From NCBI RefSeq assembly GCF_025144145.1, contig NZ_CP083546.1:1752501-1816500 (forward strand): DNA of 64,000 nucleotides. Reading direction: 5' to 3'. The DNA is from Leisingera sp. M658 (GTDB taxonomy: Bacteria; Pseudomonadota; Alphaproteobacteria; Rhodobacterales; Rhodobacteraceae). A model generated the notes under the pieces. The model was not told the origin of the DNA. It did not search any database and saw only the letters and a program-made list of their open reading frames with translations. Positions 61,149 through 64,000 of this stretch are shown piece after piece. Made by a program: the position numbers and the translations under genes. Position 1 is the stretch's first letter, and each line of letters starts with the position of its first letter.

Positions 61149-62720
61149 TTACGCGGCGGCAAGAACCCGCGCTTCATGGCTGCGCAGGGCCAGCCGCGCC
61201 GCATTTCCGTATCCGCGGCCGGTTTCAGCGCAGAGTTCCGGGAACAATTCGCGGATTTCCGCCAGGGTGCCTGCGTCAAATCCTGCCGCTGTTTGCGGGC
61301 CGGGCTGGTAGCTTTCGCTGAGGGCGCCATCGGCCCAGAGAATCTGGTGGCGGCCGAACAGCAGGTGGACATACTGCGCTTCCTGCATCTCCAGCGCCGG
61401 GCGGATGGTGCTGTCGTTCACCAGGTCCTTTGCCTTGACCAGTACCTCACCCTCGCCGAACAGCAACTCGGCGCGGCTGCCGGAAACCAGCATCCGGTGC
61501 TGCGGCGACACATAAAGGTCGCGGATATTGCCGCAGCTGCCTTTGGAAAAGCGGATCGGAGCAGTTCGCGGCGTGCAGGCGATGCGGCGGCTGCCCGCCC
61601 ATTGCAGCACCTGCGGGCCATGGTCGTAGGTCAGAACCTCCATGCCGGGGCGCAGATCCTCGACCCGCATCTCGCCGCCGGGCACCCGGATCATGGTGCC
61701 GCGCAGGAAGCAGGGCACGGTCTGGTTGATCTCGACCAGGCCGGTGTCGGAGTTGCCCAGTCCGTTGTCTGCAGTGTAGTTGAAGTAGACGGTTTCCAGG
61801 TCGCCGTCGGTGACGACGGTCAGGGTGCCGTCGGCGTTCAAAGTGATCTGCTGGCCGGTGGCCAGGGTGACGGTATCCCCGGCCGAGACGGCCTGGTCGT
61901 TGATATGGGTGATAGTCAGCGTGCCGGCGGCGGCGGTGTCGTTGTCCAGAACATCCACCACACGGGTCTTGTTGATCGCGATGTCTTCCTGATCATCCTG
62001 CGCAACCACCGCTGTCTGCACTGAGCCGCCGGCAATCAGCAGGTTGGTGTCATAGCTGCTGTCCACAGTATCGGCGACGCCGATCTTGAGGGTGTTGATC
62101 TCCCCTGCATTCACCGGAGCGACAAAGGTCAGGGTGATGGTGAACCCGTCCATTTCGGTGTTGAACTGGTCGCCGGTGTTATCGACATAGACGTTTTCGG
62201 TGCCATCGTTGATATTGCCGATCGAGGCGGTGCCGTTGCCGATGGAGACCTGGGCCTCGACCCCGTTCACCCATACGCCGACCACGTCATTGTATTGCGA
62301 ATTGGCGAACTCGGGGTATTCCTCGGACGACAGCACAAAGTCGATGGTCAGCAAGTCGCCTGCAGGAGTGAAGTCGATCTCCAGAAACGAGGCATCGCGG
62401 GTGGCGGCACCGGCCAGAGCGTTGAAATCCGCGTCGTTGTTGGCGCCGGTGGTATTGGTGCTGGTGTTGCCGCGGACGTTGGTGTTGGTGGTGCCGCTGC
62501 TGTTGGTAAAGTCGCGGGCGTAACCGGTTGACAGGATCACGCCGGAATCTGCGGGCGCCACGCCAGGTGTGGTTGTATCAGCGCCGGAATAGATGCCCGA
62601 TGACAGGGCATCGCCGCTGTAGCTGGCGTTTTCAACCGTGACGCCGTCGCCAAAAATTTCCTCCGCCATCTGGGTGGCAGTCGCAGAGGAGTTAATGTTC
62701 AGTTCCGTTGCCGTGGCCAT
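61149..62720 (-). CDS. choice-of-anchor L plus Hint (Hedgehog/intein) domain protein
   Basis: 523 residues from ATG 62720. Residues about 10-250 form a choice-of-anchor L domain (SGVILSTGYARDFTNSSG, LEIDFTPAGDLLTIDFVLSSEEYPEF, GVWVNGVEAQVSIGNG). About 255-345 is a cadherin-like/VCBS-type repeat (VDVLDNDTAAAGTLTITHINDQAVSAG). The C-terminal Hint_2 domain starts at the nucleophile Cys in VPCFLRGTMIRVPGG and includes LYVSPQHRMLVSG. No signal peptide, so type I secretion is likely. Hint domains can self-cleave; the motif residues are present. Monocistronic, minus strand. Confidence 0.88.
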   Translation of the reverse strand: MATATELNINSSATATQMAEEIFGDGVTVENASYSGDALSSGIYSGADTTTPGVAPADSGVILSTGYARDFTNSSGTTNTNVRGNTSTNTTGANNDADFNALAGAATRDASFLEIDFTPAGDLLTIDFVLSSEEYPEFANSQYNDVVGVWVNGVEAQVSIGNGTASIGNINDGTENVYVDNTGDQFNTEMDGFTITLTFVAPVNAGEINTLKIGVADTVDSSYDTNLLIAGGSVQTAVVAQDDQEDIAINKTRVVDVLDNDTAAAGTLTITHINDQAVSAGDTVTLATGQQITLNADGTLTVVTDGDLETVYFNYTADNGLGNSDTGLVEINQTVPCFLRGTMIRVPGGEMRVEDLRPGMEVLTYDHGPQVLQWAGSRRIACTPRTAPIRFSKGSCGNIRDLYVSPQHRMLVSGSRAELLFGEGEVLVKAKDLVNDSTIRPALEMQEAQYVHLLFGRHQILWADGALSESYQPGPQTAAGFDAGTLAEIRELFPELCAETGRGYGNAARLALRSHEARVLAAA

Positions 62721-62931
62721 AACAGACAGCGCGCCTCCGGGTGTGCGAGAATTTACGATCACTTACCGGAATGCTGGGGAACTGAGACAGAACTGTGGCG
62801 GACTGGCGCCGAAATCCTGGAGTTTACTCGAATTTTAGGGATATTTTAAGAAAGCCGGATAGCAAGAGGCGGCCCGGAACAGGCCGCCTGACAGGTCATT
62901 TGTTCAAAGCCTGCGGTTGAGGAGGCAGGCC

Positions 62932-63807
62932 TCAGCCGTTGCGGCTGCGTGTCTCAAACCGGGGCAGCATGGCGGAAAAGTCCATGCCTTTGCCGTCTTC
63001 GTCCTCGACGAATTTCTTGTACAGCGCCATGGCCAGTTCACCCATCGGCGTGTCGGCGTCGGCGCTGGCCGCGGCTTGCTGGCTAAGGCCCAGGTCCTTC
63101 AGCATCAGCTCAGCCGCAAATCCGGGCTGGTAATTGTTGTCGGCAGGCGATTGCGGGCCGACGCCGGGGGCGGGGCAATAGGCGTTCATGGTCCAGCTAT
63201 AGCCGGAGGAGGTGGAGACCACATCGAACATCTTCTGCCGGTCCAGACCCAGCTTGTCCGCCAGCGCAAAGGCTTCGCAGGTGGCGATCATGGTGACGCC
63301 GAGGATCATGTTGTTGCAGATCTTGGCGGCTTGGCCAGCGCCGGCCTCGCCGCAATGCACAGCCTTCTGGCCCATGATATCAAACAGCGGTTCGGCGGCG
63401 GCAAAGGCATCAGCCGAGCCGCCGGCCATGAAGGTGAGCGTGCCGCCGGCCGCACCGCCGATGCCGCCGGAGACCGGGGCGTCCACGGACAAAAGACCTG
63501 CGGCGTCGGCCTGTTCGGCCACCGCGCGGGCCGAGTCCACATCAACGGTGGAGCAGTCGATGAAGGCAGCGCCCTTGGTCATCGCCGGGATGATCTCAGC
63601 GGCGACAAGGCGCAGGATGGCGCCGTTGGGCAGCATGGTGATGACGGCCTCTGCACCTGCCGCGGCCTCGGGGCCGGAGGCGGCCATGGTCACGCCTTCG
63701 ATGCTGACATCGGCCATATCAAAACCGGTGACCTCATGGCCTGCCTTGGCTAGGTTGGCGGCCATCGGCCCGCCCATGTTGCCAAGCCCGATAAATCCGA
63801 TTTTCAT
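62932..63807 (-). CDS. mmsB: 3-hydroxyisobutyrate dehydrogenase
   Basis: 291 residues: MKIGFIGLGNMGGPMAANLAKAGHEVTGFD (NAD motif), VDAPVSGGIGGAAGGTLTFMAGG (substrate site), GEAGAGQAAKICNNMILG (catalytic Lys) and LMLKDLGLSQQAA. It oxidises 3-hydroxyisobutyrate in valine breakdown. Its ATG overlaps the stop of the upstream hydrolase gene (ATGA), which makes its substrate. Confidence 0.95.
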   Translation of the reverse strand: MKIGFIGLGNMGGPMAANLAKAGHEVTGFDMADVSIEGVTMAASGPEAAAGAEAVITMLPNGAILRLVAAEIIPAMTKGAAFIDCSTVDVDSARAVAEQADAAGLLSVDAPVSGGIGGAAGGTLTFMAGGSADAFAAAEPLFDIMGQKAVHCGEAGAGQAAKICNNMILGVTMIATCEAFALADKLGLDRQKMFDVVSTSSGYSWTMNAYCPAPGVGPQSPADNNYQPGFAAELMLKDLGLSQQAAASADADTPMGELAMALYKKFVEDEDGKGMDFSAMLPRFETRSRNG

Positions 63808-64000
63808 GAGAGTTCCTCCTCGAATGTCAGTGCATCAGCGCCCAAGGGCGCCAGCATGTCTTCAATCGCCTGGGCCGGCACCGGCTGGCCCGCATATTGC
63901 CATTTCGGATTGCGGTCCTTGTCAATGATCTGGGCGCGGATGCCCTCCAGGAAATCGCTCTGGTCCATGGCGCGGAAGGTGAAGCGGTATTCCAGATCCA
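63804..64000 (-). CDS. 3-hydroxyisobutyryl-CoA hydrolase (partial, C-terminus)
   Basis: The last 65 codons of a gene that enters from the right edge. The peptide DLEYRFTFRAMDQSDFLEGI, then RAQIIDKDRNPKWQYAG, is the C-terminal signature of the ECH_2-type enoyl-CoA hydratase/isomerase family (3-hydroxyisobutyryl-CoA hydrolase). It overlaps mmsB by 4 nt; the two catalyse consecutive steps of valine degradation. Confidence 0.85.
   Translation of the reverse strand, partial: DLEYRFTFRAMDQSDFLEGIRAQIIDKDRNPKWQYAGQPVPAQAIEDMLAPLGADALTFEEELS

Overview
The window is a GC-rich chromosomal segment of an alphaproteobacterium of the Rhodobacterales, most likely a Roseobacter-group member of the Phaeobacter/Leisingera/Ruegeria kind. 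The grounds are an intact RcGTA-like gene transfer agent cluster, a pyruvate dehydrogenase operon with a lipoyl domain fused to E1 beta, tandem PPIase genes, RTX and Hint-domain secreted proteins, and a GTTC-N7-GTTC LexA box before uvrA. No rRNA, tRNA, insertion sequence or CRISPR array was seen.

Layout. 1-740: rplI (partial), rpsR and rpsF on the minus strand. 1-4.3 kb: a small two-helix membrane protein behind a CtrA-type box, a periplasmic YceI protein, a His-rich secreted protein and a cytochrome b561-YceI fusion. 4.4-6.9 kb: fabD, fabG and acpP; fabF and mltG follow at 10.7-13.1 kb. The two fatty-acid blocks are separated by a divergent HisA paralogue and two tandem membrane-anchored PilZ proteins. 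13.2-13.8 kb: a small two-gene unit of unknown function. 14.0-28.5 kb: a complete gene transfer agent structural cluster (gp1 to gp15 plus one trailing small gene) behind a near-consensus promoter, with strong RNA hairpins between gp2/gp3 and gp5/gp6. 28.8-31.0 kb: cysE and a cysK-type gene.

31.2-36 kb: ftsB-like gene, then pdhA, a VOC-fold gene, pdhB, a 52-codon small gene not found by length-limited gene callers, and pdhC, all on the minus strand and tightly packed. The E3 gene lpdA is 18 kb away (53.4 kb), but pdhA and lpdA share an 18-bp palindrome (15/18 identical, same orientation, about 30 nt before each start). This suggests one regulator for the whole complex. 36-46 kb: pgk, two cyclophilins, a DUF3179 protein, an RTX protein, a bactofilin/M23 peptidase pair, a membrane protein, a DUF455 ferritin-like protein and bcp. 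46-56 kb: a large AsmA/YhdP-like protein, queA, two MFS transporters, DUF924 and lpdA. 56-64 kb: SOS-controlled uvrA, a small membrane protein divergent from an XRE/MmyB-type regulator with a palindromic operator between them, an RcnB-like secreted protein, a Hint-domain secreted protein, mmsB and the end of a 3-hydroxyisobutyryl-CoA hydrolase (valine degradation).

Across these regions three families of dispersed 3'-end elements recur: a 45-bp core element (2 copies, 44/45 identical), a GTTGGG-plus-GCGCCGC palindrome (3 copies), and a GAGTATTT...AAAGATGAA motif leading into a terminator (3 copies). All copies lie downstream of a gene in the same orientation.
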